A DNA stretch of 64,000 bases from Psychroserpens jangbogonensis. GTDB taxonomy: Bacteria; Bacteroidota; Bacteroidia; Flavobacteriales; Flavobacteriaceae. The position numbers and the translations under genes are program-made. This document shows positions 33,492-42,954 of the stretch, in pieces (position 1 is the stretch's first letter; every line of letters starts with the position of its first letter). The notes below the pieces were generated by a model that ran no database searches, was not told the DNA's origin, and saw nothing but the letters and a program-made list of their open reading frames with translations. The stretch is from positions 1-64,000 of the forward strand of contig NZ_JSWG01000001.1 in NCBI RefSeq assembly GCF_000797465.1. The letters run 5' to 3'.

Positions 33492-34574
33492 CTAGTTTCT
33501 TGTAACTGTAATTGAATTTGATAAATGAAATGTACCAGTCAAATTATTAGCATTTGTTACGGTAGTGATATTAGTATCGTTTTCATAACGTAAGTACCAA
33601 ATTAAACACACACCAACTCCAGCTCCATCAAAATCAACACCTTCTACAGCTGCTAATGTTGGAGGTGTTCCTAAGATCATTCCACTAGTATCAGTAATTA
33701 CCCAAGTTTCATTTGATCCAACTCTGTTATCTGGATTATCAAAACTAATTCCGCTAACCATATCTGGTGTACCATCTACAGTAAATGTAAATGGTCCTCC
33801 TGTAAGCATATCAGCATTCGGACCTCTTTCTACTCTAATAGAATTAGATAAACTAAATGTACCTGTTAAATCTGCTGCATTTGTAACTGTAGCTAAATTG
33901 GTATCATCTTCATATCGTAAATACCAGATTAAACAAACTCCACGACCAGCTCCATCAAAATCAACACCTTGTAATCCAGCTAAATCAGCAGGAGCTCCAA
34001 GAATATTTAAATTGATATCAGTAATAACGAATGTTCTGTTAGTACCTACAGCATTTGGATCTGTTGAGATTCCACTCACATTATCGGTATTTCCATCAAC
34101 AATAAAATTAAAAGGACCTCCAGATAAAACACCTGCATTTGGTTCTCCTAATCTGTTTACTGCAATAGAATTTGATAAATTAAAACTCCCTTGAAGATCA
34201 TTAGCGTTCATTCCTACTTCTAATCCTTGAAGACCATTTTCATAACGTAAATACCAAATCAAACATGTACCAACACCAGCACCATCAAAATCGACACCTT
34301 GAAGTGCTTCATTAGTTGGTGGCAAACCTAAGATGTTGCCTTGGTCATCAGTTACCACAAAAGATCTATTAGAACCTACAGCATCTGGATCTGTGGTTAT
34401 TCCGCTTACAAAATCAGAAACACCATCAACTATAAAAATAAAAGGGCCTCCTACTAATGTACCTGCATTTGGAGTTATTGCATCTGGAATTGAACTATTA
34501 TCATCATCACTACTGCAAGAAGTGGCTACAAAACCTAGAGCCAAAATTGCTAAAAACATTTTTTTAATCATCAT
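33492..34574 (-). CDS. Lipoprotein with three repeated domains
   Basis: 360 residues. Lipoprotein signal (MIKKMFLAILALGFVATSC) with an SSDDDNS spacer typical of surface-exposed lipoproteins in this phylum. Three imperfect copies of about 105-110 residues follow (starting near 38, 147 and 256). Each has GGPFxFxVDG, VSGIxxDP or similar, LQGVDFDGAGVGxCLIWYLR and a closing FxLSNSIxVxR. Each copy keeps one Cys in the CLIWYLRYE block. No known family was recognised. The repeats probably fold as independent beta domains exposed at the surface. Confidence 0.8.
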   Translation of the reverse strand: MMIKKMFLAILALGFVATSCSSDDDNSSIPDAITPNAGTLVGGPFIFIVDGVSDFVSGITTDPDAVGSNRSFVVTDDQGNILGLPPTNEALQGVDFDGAGVGTCLIWYLRYENGLQGLEVGMNANDLQGSFNLSNSIAVNRLGEPNAGVLSGGPFNFIVDGNTDNVSGISTDPNAVGTNRTFVITDINLNILGAPADLAGLQGVDFDGAGRGVCLIWYLRYEDDTNLATVTNAADLTGTFSLSNSIRVERGPNADMLTGGPFTFTVDGTPDMVSGISFDNPDNRVGSNETWVITDTSGMILGTPPTLAAVEGVDFDGAGVGVCLIWYLRYENDTNITTVTNANNLTGTFHLSNSITVTRN

Positions 34575-34647
34575 ATATAATTTTAAAGTTTATTTATTAC
34601 TTCAAAATTATGGCTTGTAATTATAATAAAATGTTAGCTAGCTAACA

Positions 34648-35319
34648 CTAAGCAGATTTTTTTAAGATTCTAATTTCTTTACGGTTGAAATTAATGTAAT
34701 TCTCATCTTTAAGTTCGTTAAGAAGAATGTTAAGTGTTGGTCGTGAAGTACCAATTAAAGAAGCAATATCTTTTTGAGTGTATGGATGTCTGATGACATT
34801 ATCACCAGTTTTCGGGCAATCATAACCGAAATCAGCACACAATTCATCTAAAAACTCAATTAATCTTGTTTTGGTATCTTTAAATAATAAAAGCTGAAGT
34901 CGACGTTCTAATTTTTTAAATTTAAATCCGATAAATTTATATATTTTGAAACTGAAAGTTTGATTATCTCTCATTAACTCATGCAATGTAGTCACTCCTA
35001 TTGGGCAGATTGATGTAGAATTATCTATTGATTGTGCAAATTCATCCCTAACGTTATCTCCAAGAATTGCTTTCTCTCCAAATAATTCTCCTTTAGACAA
35101 AATGGCTTTTACAATTTCGTCACCATTCTCATTGTAGTAACCAATTTTGACTTTTCCTTTTTCGATGAGATAAACTTTGTTTGCAGAATCCTCTTCAAAG
35201 TAGATATAATCCTTCTTTTTATAAGCATCAAAGTCATGATCGTTTTTATAGGCTTTGAATTTATGTGGACAAAGTACTTTAAACAAATTGACGTCATCAA
35301 AGAACCAGATGGATTGCAT
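34648..35319 (-). CDS. Crp/Fnr family transcription regulator
   Basis: 223 residues: cyclic-nucleotide-binding-type beta-roll (about 28-130, KVYLIEKGKVKIGYYNENGD and GELFGEKAILGDNVRDEF), a long dimer helix, and a winged helix with the recognition motif TQKDIASLIGTSRPTLNILL. The binding cassette has the FGE start and an Arg, but not the usual R-[AS]-A end, so cAMP binding is uncertain. No Fnr-type Cys cluster is seen (only scattered Cys). Two nucleotide cyclases lie in the window, but no link is shown. Confidence 0.88.
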   Translation of the reverse strand: MQSIWFFDDVNLFKVLCPHKFKAYKNDHDFDAYKKKDYIYFEEDSANKVYLIEKGKVKIGYYNENGDEIVKAILSKGELFGEKAILGDNVRDEFAQSIDNSTSICPIGVTTLHELMRDNQTFSFKIYKFIGFKFKKLERRLQLLLFKDTKTRLIEFLDELCADFGYDCPKTGDNVIRHPYTQKDIASLIGTSRPTLNILLNELKDENYINFNRKEIRILKKSA

Positions 35320-35386
35320 TTAGAGTATTTTATATTGTTAGTTACATGGAAAGTCGGATTAAAACCATAATACTTACAGTTTTACC

Positions 35387-35425
35387 AAAAAAAAAAGCCC
35401 TTGATATATCAAGGGCTTTTTTTTA
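35387..35425 (-). terminator. Aconitase terminator
   Basis: Palindrome GCCCTTGATATATCAAGGGC (35397-35416) flanked by a run of ten A residues and eight T residues. It is 17 bases after the aconitase stop, and the symmetry would let it work on both strands. Confidence 0.9.
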
Positions 35426-35441
35426 TTTAATAGTGCTTTAA

Positions 35442-37712
35442 TTAAGCAGCATTTTCTTTTTTAATTAAGTTTAAAGCAGAACCTTCATTATACCAATCTA
35501 TTTGAGGTTGATTATAAGTATGGTTTACTTTAATAGTGTCTGAACTTCCATCTGCATGAACAATTTCAATCGTCAATTGTTTTTCAGGAGCAAATTCATT
35601 TAAATCTAAGAAGTTGAATGTATCATCCTCTTGAATTAAATCGTAATCACTTTCATTTGCAAAAGTCAATCCTAACATTCCTTGTTTTTTAAGGTTTGTT
35701 TCGTGGATACGTGCAAATGATTTTACTATCACTGCAGCAACACCTAGGTGACGTGGTTGCATTGCAGCATGCTCTCTAGAAGAACCTTCTCCATAGTTAT
35801 GATCACCAATAACGATAGATTTAATTCCTGCAGTTTTATAAGCTCTAGCAGTATCTGGAACACCTCCAAAATCAGCAGTTAATTGATTTTTAACAAAGTT
35901 TGTTTTCTTGCCAAAAGCATTTACAGCTCCAATCAAAGTGTTGTTTGAAATATTATCTAAATGTCCACGGAAACGTAACCAAGGTCCAGCCATACTAATA
36001 TGATCTGTTGTACATTTTCCGAAGGCTTTTATAAGAAGTTTAGCTCCTGTGATCGAATCTCCAAGAGGAACGAAGGGTGTCAATAATTGTAATCTTTCAG
36101 AATCTGAAGCTACACTTACAACAATTCCACTTCCATCGGCCATTGGTGCTAAATATCCATTATCTTTTACTTCAAATCCTTTTGGTGGTAATTCCCATCC
36201 AGTTGGCTCATCTAACATCACTTCTTCACCATTCTCATTGATTAATGCGTCAGTTAATGGATTAAAATCTAATCGACCAGCAAGTGCTATTGCCGCCGTT
36301 AATTCTGGTGATGCTACAAAAGCATGCGTATTTGGATTTCCATCCGCGCGTTTAGCAAAGTTTCTGTTAAACGAATGCACTATACTATTCTTTGGTGCAT
36401 TTTTAGGGTCCTCATAACGAGCCCATTGCCCAATACAAGGTCCACAAGCGTTTGTAAATATCTTAGCGTCTAATTCTTCAAAAATTTGAAGAATTCCATC
36501 GCGTTCTGCAGTGTAACGAACTTGTTCAGAACCTGGATTAATTCCTAATTCAGACTTCATCTTCACTCCTTTATCTAAAGCTTGTTGTGCAACAGAAGAA
36601 GCACGTGATAAATCTTCATAAGATGAATTGGTACAAGACCCAATTAATCCCCATTCTACTTTAATTGGCCAATCATTAGCCTTAGCTTTTTCAGTCATTT
36701 CTGAACCAACACTTGTAGATAAATCTGGTGTAAAAGGACCATTTAATAAAGGGCCTAATTCAGAAAGGTTTATATCGATAACCTGATCAAAATATTGCTC
36801 AGGATTTGCATATACTTCGGCATCACCAGTTAAATGGTCTTTAACTTCGTTTGCTGCATCAGCAACATCTGCTCTATCTGTAGCACGTAAATAACGTTCC
36901 ATAGATTCATCATATCCAAAAGTAGATGTGGTTGCTCCAATTTCAGCTCCCATATTACAAATGGTTCCTTTTCCTGTACAAGACATTCCTGTTGCTCCTG
37001 AACCAAAATATTCTACAATTGCTCCAGTTCCTCCTTTTGCAGTAACAATTCCTGCTACTTTTAAAATCACATCTTTAGGTGCAGTCCATCCAGATAATTT
37101 TCCTGTTAATCTTACACCAATTAATTTAGGAAATTTTAATTCCCAAGCCATTCCTGCCATAACATCAACAGCATCTGCTCCTCCAACTCCAATGGCAACC
37201 ATTCCTAATCCACCTGCATTTACTGTATGCGAATCTGTACCAATCATCATTCCTCCTGGAAATGCATAATTTTCTAAAACTACTTGGTGAATAATTCCTG
37301 CTCCTGGCTTCCAGAAACCAATTCCGTATTTATTAGATACAGACTCTAAGAAATTAAAAACTTCATTACTCGTATTAATAGCGTGTTGTAAATCTGAAGT
37401 AGCACCATTTTTTGCCTGAATCAAGTGATCACAATGAACAGTTGTTGGCACTGCTACTTTAGTTTTACCAGCTTGCATAAATTGCAATAATGCCATTTGT
37501 GCTGTTGCATCTTGACATGCTACTCTATCTGGAGCAAAATCTACATAATCTTTCCCTCTAGTGAATGCCTTATTTGGCACTCCATCCCAAAGGTGTGAGT
37601 ATAAAATCTTTTCTGAAAGTGTAAGTGGCTTACCAACAATATCACGAGCAGCATCAACGCGCTCAGCCATATTTGAGTAAACCTTTTTAATCATGTCAAT
37701 ATCAAAAGCCAT
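35442..37712 (-). CDS. Aconitate hydratase
   Basis: Interconverts citrate and isocitrate in the TCA cycle using a [4Fe-4S] cluster. It has 756 residues, the mitochondrial-type length rather than the 870-900 of AcnB. The cluster Cys residues are visible in [14 protein letters not shown] and [12 protein letters not shown], and the substrate site includes [17 protein letters not shown] and [20 protein letters not shown]-like box and a small hairpin (CCTTG-GCTT-CAAGG on the minus strand) precede the start. Confidence 0.96.
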   Translation of the reverse strand: MAFDIDMIKKVYSNMAERVDAARDIVGKPLTLSEKILYSHLWDGVPNKAFTRGKDYVDFAPDRVACQDATAQMALLQFMQAGKTKVAVPTTVHCDHLIQAKNGATSDLQHAINTSNEVFNFLESVSNKYGIGFWKPGAGIIHQVVLENYAFPGGMMIGTDSHTVNAGGLGMVAIGVGGADAVDVMAGMAWELKFPKLIGVRLTGKLSGWTAPKDVILKVAGIVTAKGGTGAIVEYFGSGATGMSCTGKGTICNMGAEIGATTSTFGYDESMERYLRATDRADVADAANEVKDHLTGDAEVYANPEQYFDQVIDINLSELGPLLNGPFTPDLSTSVGSEMTEKAKANDWPIKVEWGLIGSCTNSSYEDLSRASSVAQQALDKGVKMKSELGINPGSEQVRYTAERDGILQIFEELDAKIFTNACGPCIGQWARYEDPKNAPKNSIVHSFNRNFAKRADGNPNTHAFVASPELTAAIALAGRLDFNPLTDALINENGEEVMLDEPTGWELPPKGFEVKDNGYLAPMADGSGIVVSVASDSERLQLLTPFVPLGDSITGAKLLIKAFGKCTTDHISMAGPWLRFRGHLDNISNNTLIGAVNAFGKKTNFVKNQLTADFGGVPDTARAYKTAGIKSIVIGDHNYGEGSSREHAAMQPRHLGVAAVIVKSFARIHETNLKKQGMLGLTFANESDYDLIQEDDTFNFLDLNEFAPEKQLTIEIVHADGSSDTIKVNHTYNQPQIDWYNEGSALNLIKKENAA

Positions 37713-37914
37713 ATGTGTAATTAATAAGGGTGAATATTAGTTTATTTTCCTTGAAGCCAAGGACTGCAAAACTACAAATTTTTAGTCATATTTAAAAATG
37801 TGTAACAAAAAGTGTTAAACACTGAATATAATTTAATAAATAAGTGTTTTTGTAACATAAAATTACATTATTGTTATTTTTTTAGGATATAAAATAATAA
37901 ATTAACAATGTTGA

Positions 37915-39051
37915 CTATTTAAAATACTTTTTAATTCTAGGAGAATCTCTTAAATCGGTCATAGGTTTTTCATATAAACGATAGACTAAATACGATACTA
38001 CAAAAGTTATGAGTACATAAACCAGAAGATAAATTACAAGATCAAATCCAGCCATAGGTTCTGAAGGAATAAGATATTTCATCAACTGCATAATAATAGA
38101 ATAGTGAAATACATAGATTGCATAAGACAAAATACTAACATATGTAATTGGCACCATAATAAGTTTAGGCGCAGATTTTATCTGACTTAATAATGGTAAG
38201 GTACAAACAATGGCTATGGACTTAATTACAAAGTACCAAACATTCCAAAATTGAGGATATTCAGTAATGAACCATCCTTTTATGGGAATTAAAAAATTCA
38301 TACTTATTAAGGCTAAAATCCCAAACGTGCATGCTACATATCTTATGTTATACCAAAACTTTGGTTTGACAATTGAAATATAGGCTGCTAAAACACCATA
38401 ATAAATAGCATCAATTCTATATATCACAATTGATTTCACATTGAGTGTCCAATGTCTCATATGACGAATCGTTTCTTCTTGATTATACATCAACTTACTA
38501 AGTATAAACAAAATCAAAATAAAAAGTGTGACCAGCAAGAATGATCTTGATCGAGACGCATTTTTTCTAAAAAACAAAACTAAATAAAGCAATAAGGGTC
38601 CTAAAATGTAGGCAAACTCTTCAACAGACAAACTCCATGATTCAGGATAAAACCAAGGTAATTGTGAGCTGAAATTATGCAGAAAAAAACCATATTTCCA
38701 GAGTTCATCAGGAAGCTGATTACCAATATATATGGCGACCAGAATATTTATGACCAAAGTTAAATAGTAATTAGGTAAGGTTCTAAACCAACGTCTAACC
38801 CAAAAATAGGTAACTTCTTTAAAACTGAAATCTTTAGAAATATACATCTTGTATAAAATCCTTCCGATTAAAAAACCACTTAAAACAAAAAAGACATCCA
38901 CACCTAAAATCCCAAAAATACTAAACAACTTTCGGGTGACTCCTCTCATCTCAGGAACAATCCAAAGCGTATGTGAACACATTACCATAATAATGGCAAC
39001 AGCTCTCATAAGGTCTAAGCCAAAAATTCGTTTTTCATAATCTATTCGCAT
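37915..39051 (-). CDS. Acyltransferase 3 (OafA/YrhL-like) membrane protein
   Basis: 378 residues with about ten membrane helices and the acyltransferase 3 marks MRAVAIIMVMCSHTLW (with the catalytic His), FFVLSGFLIG, WSLSVEEFAYILGPLLL and a C-terminal YVFHYSIIMQL. It probably O-acetylates a surface polysaccharide or lipid. The ATG at 39051 is used; the TTG before it is less likely. It diverges from the copper gene pair. Confidence 0.9.
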   Translation of the reverse strand: MRIDYEKRIFGLDLMRAVAIIMVMCSHTLWIVPEMRGVTRKLFSIFGILGVDVFFVLSGFLIGRILYKMYISKDFSFKEVTYFWVRRWFRTLPNYYLTLVINILVAIYIGNQLPDELWKYGFFLHNFSSQLPWFYPESWSLSVEEFAYILGPLLLYLVLFFRKNASRSRSFLLVTLFILILFILSKLMYNQEETIRHMRHWTLNVKSIVIYRIDAIYYGVLAAYISIVKPKFWYNIRYVACTFGILALISMNFLIPIKGWFITEYPQFWNVWYFVIKSIAIVCTLPLLSQIKSAPKLIMVPITYVSILSYAIYVFHYSIIMQLMKYLIPSEPMAGFDLVIYLLVYVLITFVVSYLVYRLYEKPMTDLRDSPRIKKYFK

Positions 39052-39090
39052 CAAAAAAAGCCTTAGTTTTGTTTAGGTTGTAAACTCAAA

Positions 39091-40233
39091 ATGAAGTCCA
39101 AAATACTAAAATATACATTGCTGTTCATAGTTTTATTAACTATTGTTGGTGGTATCTACTATTTAAAACTTCCTAATAGGCATAAAGCCATTGTTAAAAC
39201 CAAGCTTTATCATGGTTTAGGTATTGTAGATGAAAGATGGAATATTCAATCAAATGATTCATCAATAAGCTTAATTACTCCAACTTTAGTGATAGATAAT
39301 ATCTATAAATCTATGGAAGGTCCTAAAGTAATTCGTTCATTTCAGCTTGACGATACTAAAAATGAATTGGTTTGGATTACATCCTTTGGAACGAAAGCTT
39401 TAAGTACTAATGAAGTAGATCAACTTTCTAATGATTATGTCTGTCATACTAATATTGATTTATTTGAAGGGGAACATTACTCAAGATGGAATCTCAATCA
39501 CAGGATTGGTGAACAATACCCTCGTTTAACGTCTATGAGTAATGGAATTGAAAACTACAAATTCCCAGAGGGGTTTGGATTTCCAGTGTTTACTAATGAA
39601 AATTTACTTTTAGCGACCCAATCATTGAATCATAATATCAAAGGAGATCCTTTTACAATAAAACACGAAGTAAATTTGGGTTTCAAACCGCATAGTAAAC
39701 AAATGAAACCTTTAATGAGCAAAACAGTTTTTGTGATGCTTCCTTATGATGCAGAAAACCCGTTTCAAGGTCCAACAGACACTAGTCCTAATATGTGTTT
39801 GCCTGTTGAAACAAAAAATCATAGTTATAAAAACAACCAAGGTGAATCCTTATCAGGTCATTGGGTTATTTTTCCAGGTAAGGACAACTACAGTTATGAT
39901 ATTACACATCAACTTCAGTTAAAAGATAGCACGACCATGCATCATATAGCAGCGCATTTACATCCTTTTGCTGAAACGTTAGCCTTAAGAGATAAAACAG
40001 CTGATTCTATATTATATGTTTCTAAAGCTGAAAACTATACTGATAAAATCGGACTTAAAAGCGTGTCGTACTTCTCAAGTGCAGAAGGCATTATGTTATA
40101 TCCAGATCACAAGTACGAATTGGTTTTACAAACTAATAATTCAACTACCGTAAATCAAGATATGATGGCAAGCATGTTTGTGTTTTTATATGACAAAGAA
40201 ATGCATGACAAACTAAAATCTTATAAACCTTGA
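39091..40233 (+). CDS. PHM-like copper-binding protein (tentative)
   Basis: 380 residues with an N-terminal membrane anchor (about 8-25). The C-terminal region has TMHHIAAHLHPFAETLALRD and, later, DMMASMFVFLYD. This layout (HxH, then a Met near the end) resembles the CuB half of ascorbate-dependent copper monooxygenases of the PHM type. The N-terminal copper half is not evident. The overlapping SCO1 gene, a copper chaperone, supports a copper role. The match is by eye only, so the protein could be a non-catalytic relative or unrelated. Confidence 0.55.
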   Translation: MKSKILKYTLLFIVLLTIVGGIYYLKLPNRHKAIVKTKLYHGLGIVDERWNIQSNDSSISLITPTLVIDNIYKSMEGPKVIRSFQLDDTKNELVWITSFGTKALSTNEVDQLSNDYVCHTNIDLFEGEHYSRWNLNHRIGEQYPRLTSMSNGIENYKFPEGFGFPVFTNENLLLATQSLNHNIKGDPFTIKHEVNLGFKPHSKQMKPLMSKTVFVMLPYDAENPFQGPTDTSPNMCLPVETKNHSYKNNQGESLSGHWVIFPGKDNYSYDITHQLQLKDSTTMHHIAAHLHPFAETLALRDKTADSILYVSKAENYTDKIGLKSVSYFSSAEGIMLYPDHKYELVLQTNNSTTVNQDMMASMFVFLYDKEMHDKLKSYKP

Positions 40234-40829
40234 CAATCGTAAGACTTTTAGTTGGATTACTACTTACGCTTTTTATGAGTTGCAATACATCAACTAAAGA
40301 TCTTCCAGTTTTAAATTTCAAGGTTGACGCTACAGGAAACAAGAGCTACTACAAAATCAATTACGAAGGCTTCTCCAATCAATTAGGCCAACCATTCACG
40401 ACTGATAATATAGAAAACAAGATATGTATCGCAAATTTTTTCTTTACACGTTGCCCAAGTATTTGTCCTCCAATGCGAACAGAATTAATTTCAATTGCTG
40501 AAGAGTTTTCAGATGATAAAAACGTGATGCTTATTTCGCACACTATAGACCCAAAGAATGATTCGATCTCTGTTTTGAAAACATATGCTGAAGCTACAGG
40601 AATTCCAGATGACAAATGGCAGTTTATAAGAGCTTCAGAAGAAGAAACCTTACTTCAAGCAGAAACTTATATGACTAATTTCAAACCTAATGAAGATGGT
40701 TCAGATTTTTATCATAGTAGCTTTGTTGCTTTGGTAGACGAGCAACAACAAATTAGGGGATTTTATAATGTACTAATTAAGGAAGATGTAGAACGTTTGA
40801 AAAGAGATCTAAAACACTTATTGCGTTAA
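40230..40829 (+). CDS. SCO1/SenC copper chaperone lipoprotein
   Basis: 199 residues, thioredoxin fold. A TTG start overlaps the upstream stop by four bases (TTGA). Lipoprotein signal (LLLTLFMSC) is followed by the copper motif RCPSICPPM and a later His in YHSSFVALVD. SCO proteins insert copper into cytochrome oxidase or other cuproenzymes. Co-translation with the upstream putative copper protein suggests it serves that protein. Confidence 0.88.
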   Translation: MTIVRLLVGLLLTLFMSCNTSTKDLPVLNFKVDATGNKSYYKINYEGFSNQLGQPFTTDNIENKICIANFFFTRCPSICPPMRTELISIAEEFSDDKNVMLISHTIDPKNDSISVLKTYAEATGIPDDKWQFIRASEEETLLQAETYMTNFKPNEDGSDFYHSSFVALVDEQQQIRGFYNVLIKEDVERLKRDLKHLLR

Positions 40830-41911
40830 TAATATTCTAAATAAGTATTAGGTTTGTCAAGATAAGTATTAATATGGTTTTGAACTTTTTCATACACTCT
40901 TACTTCAGGATATACAATAACGCCAATTGCTCTTCCCGACCATTCGTTTAAATCAATATAATAATCCTGAGATTCGTGTTTTACATTTAATCTGATGTGC
41001 TCTGGCAATGCTTCAATATCTTTTGGATTATTAAAATGAATCTTACAGTATTTTGGCTTTCCAGAAAAATAGCTAAATGCCAAAATATGGTCATAAAAAC
41101 CTAATAAGTTTAAAAACGGAAATACAATTGCAATAAAAAATAAGGCGATTGATTTTGGGTGTTTTGCTACAAATAAATCTTTAGGCGAAAACGATGATTT
41201 ATAAAACAAATAGAACAATACAAATACATTAAAAAAGGTCATTGGAAACACAATATATCCATAACCTCCTTTAACAAAAGTTGCCACAATGATTGCATGC
41301 ATCAGCGTAATTGACCAAATTCCAATTTTTCTAGTTTTAGGAAAGATTAAGAATGCTCCAAACGATGCTTCTAAAAATGGAACAGCATAGGTAAATGCTA
41401 ATCGCATCCATTCAGGCATAAAAGGAATACGTTTACTAAGACCATGTGCCCATTTTTCAAAAAAGAGCGCATTCCATTTATGCATGCCACTCCAAAAATA
41501 GGTTCCGACCAAAATTAAAAGAATGCATTGCTTAACAAGTTTAGGGTTTTTATTGAACTGTGTCAATGCTAAAACCATAAATATAATTTCAAAATAAAAG
41601 GGCTGAATTCTATTTTGATCTAACACTACCCAAAAGACGTAAATGCCAATTACGATTATGCTCAGTTTCCAGATTGGCCTAAAAACAAAACCCAAGAAAC
41701 TCAAAACAAACAATGATATTAGTACAAGATCTATATTGTAATTAGGTACTGGAATTCCTTCAAAAACAGAAACCAATGGAAATAAACGGTCTGAAAACCA
41801 TATTCTTGGTGACACGACTATTGGAATGAGAAACGCAAAAAAAGCAAACAGTCGCACCCAAAATAGTTTGTCTTCTTTAAGATTATGAAATTTACTTAAA
41901 AGGTTAGTCAA
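40826..41911 (-). CDS. HTTM/vitamin K carboxylase-like membrane protein
   Basis: 361 residues with about eight or nine membrane helices and a C-terminal soluble tail. The order of helices and motifs such as HKWNALFFEKWAHGL, PFLEASFGAF and LMHAIIVATF resembles the HTTM/MauE-type group. The start is TTG at 41911. It converges with the SCO1 gene with four bases of overlap. The function is unknown. Confidence 0.7.
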   Translation of the reverse strand: MTNLLSKFHNLKEDKLFWVRLFAFFAFLIPIVVSPRIWFSDRLFPLVSVFEGIPVPNYNIDLVLISLFVLSFLGFVFRPIWKLSIIVIGIYVFWVVLDQNRIQPFYFEIIFMVLALTQFNKNPKLVKQCILLILVGTYFWSGMHKWNALFFEKWAHGLSKRIPFMPEWMRLAFTYAVPFLEASFGAFLIFPKTRKIGIWSITLMHAIIVATFVKGGYGYIVFPMTFFNVFVLFYLFYKSSFSPKDLFVAKHPKSIALFFIAIVFPFLNLLGFYDHILAFSYFSGKPKYCKIHFNNPKDIEALPEHIRLNVKHESQDYYIDLNEWSGRAIGVIVYPEVRVYEKVQNHINTYLDKPNTYLEYY

Positions 41912-41998
41912 CTTATAAATAGCTTTAAATTACTAAGAGGAATTTAAGATACTATTAAAAATTAAAAAGAAAGGTAAGTTGTATTAAATGTTTTAAAT

Positions 41999-42952
41999 CT
42001 AAAACAAGCTCTTAACGATTTGCTCATCAGTCACGCCTTCAGCTTCAGCTTTGTAGTTTTTGATAATTCTATGTCTAAGAATTCCTTGAGCGACGGCTTG
42101 AACATTCTCAATATCTGGAGAGAACTTGCCATTAATAGCTGCGTGTGTTTTAGCTGCAAGAATTAAATTTTGTGACGCTCTAGGTCCAGCTCCCCAATCT
42201 ATAAATTCCTTTACTAAGTCTGTAGCCGTATTTGAATTTGGTCTAGTTTTACTAACCATAGTTACTGCATACTCTATAACATTATCTGCTACAGGAATAC
42301 GACGAATCACGTTTTGGAAACCAATAATTTCTTCTGCCGTAAATAAAGGATTTACTGTAGCCTGAACATCTGTAGTTGTCGCTTTTACCACTTGAACTTC
42401 CTCTTCAAAAGATGGGTATTCTAAATTGATAGCAAACATGAAACGGTCTAATTGAGCTTCTGGTAAAGGATATGTTCCTTCTTGCTCTATAGGGTTTTGA
42501 GTTGCCAGAACGAAATATGGTAAATTCAGTTTATACTGGTGACCAGCAACTGTTACAACACGCTCTTGCATTGCTTCTAACAAAGCTGCTTGAGTTTTTG
42601 GAGGTGTTCTATTAATTTCATCAGCTAAGATGATATTGGCAAATATTGGGCCTTTTATAAATTTAAAATGTCTGCTTTCGTCTAGAATTTCACTTCCTAG
42701 AATATCACTTGGCATTAAATCTGGTGTAAACTGAATACGTTTAAAATCTAAACCGAGCGCTTGAGCAATAGTATTAACCATTAAGGTTTTTGCTAAACCA
42801 GGAACACCGATTAACAAAGAGTGACCACCAGAAAATATTGAAATTAATATTTGATTTACGACCTCATCCTGACCAACAATAACTTTGGCAACTTCAGTTT
42901 TTAAGGCATTATATTTTTTTATAAATTGTTCTATTGCAGCAACGTCAGACAT
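41999..42952 (-). CDS. MoxR-family AAA+ ATPase
   Basis: 317 residues from the ATG at 42952 (an upstream ATG at 42979 would overlap the SurA gene). Walker A GVPGLAKTLMV, Walker B ILADEINR, and sensor and arginine motifs TQNPIEQEGTYPLPEAQLDR and GPRASQNL are all present. MoxR proteins act as chaperone-like ATPases, usually beside DUF58 and VWA genes, none of which is nearby. It starts two bases after the SurA stop, so it is in the folding-factor operon. Confidence 0.93.
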   Translation of the reverse strand: MSDVAAIEQFIKKYNALKTEVAKVIVGQDEVVNQILISIFSGGHSLLIGVPGLAKTLMVNTIAQALGLDFKRIQFTPDLMPSDILGSEILDESRHFKFIKGPIFANIILADEINRTPPKTQAALLEAMQERVVTVAGHQYKLNLPYFVLATQNPIEQEGTYPLPEAQLDRFMFAINLEYPSFEEEVQVVKATTTDVQATVNPLFTAEEIIGFQNVIRRIPVADNVIEYAVTMVSKTRPNSNTATDLVKEFIDWGAGPRASQNLILAAKTHAAINGKFSPDIENVQAVAQGILRHRIIKNYKAEAEGVTDEQIVKSLF

Positions 42953-42954
42953 AC

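Noticed and set aside
36928-37269. Rightward open frame antisense to aconitase (also 36049-36417)
   Set aside because: Shadow of the well-supported aconitase gene; no family resemblance.
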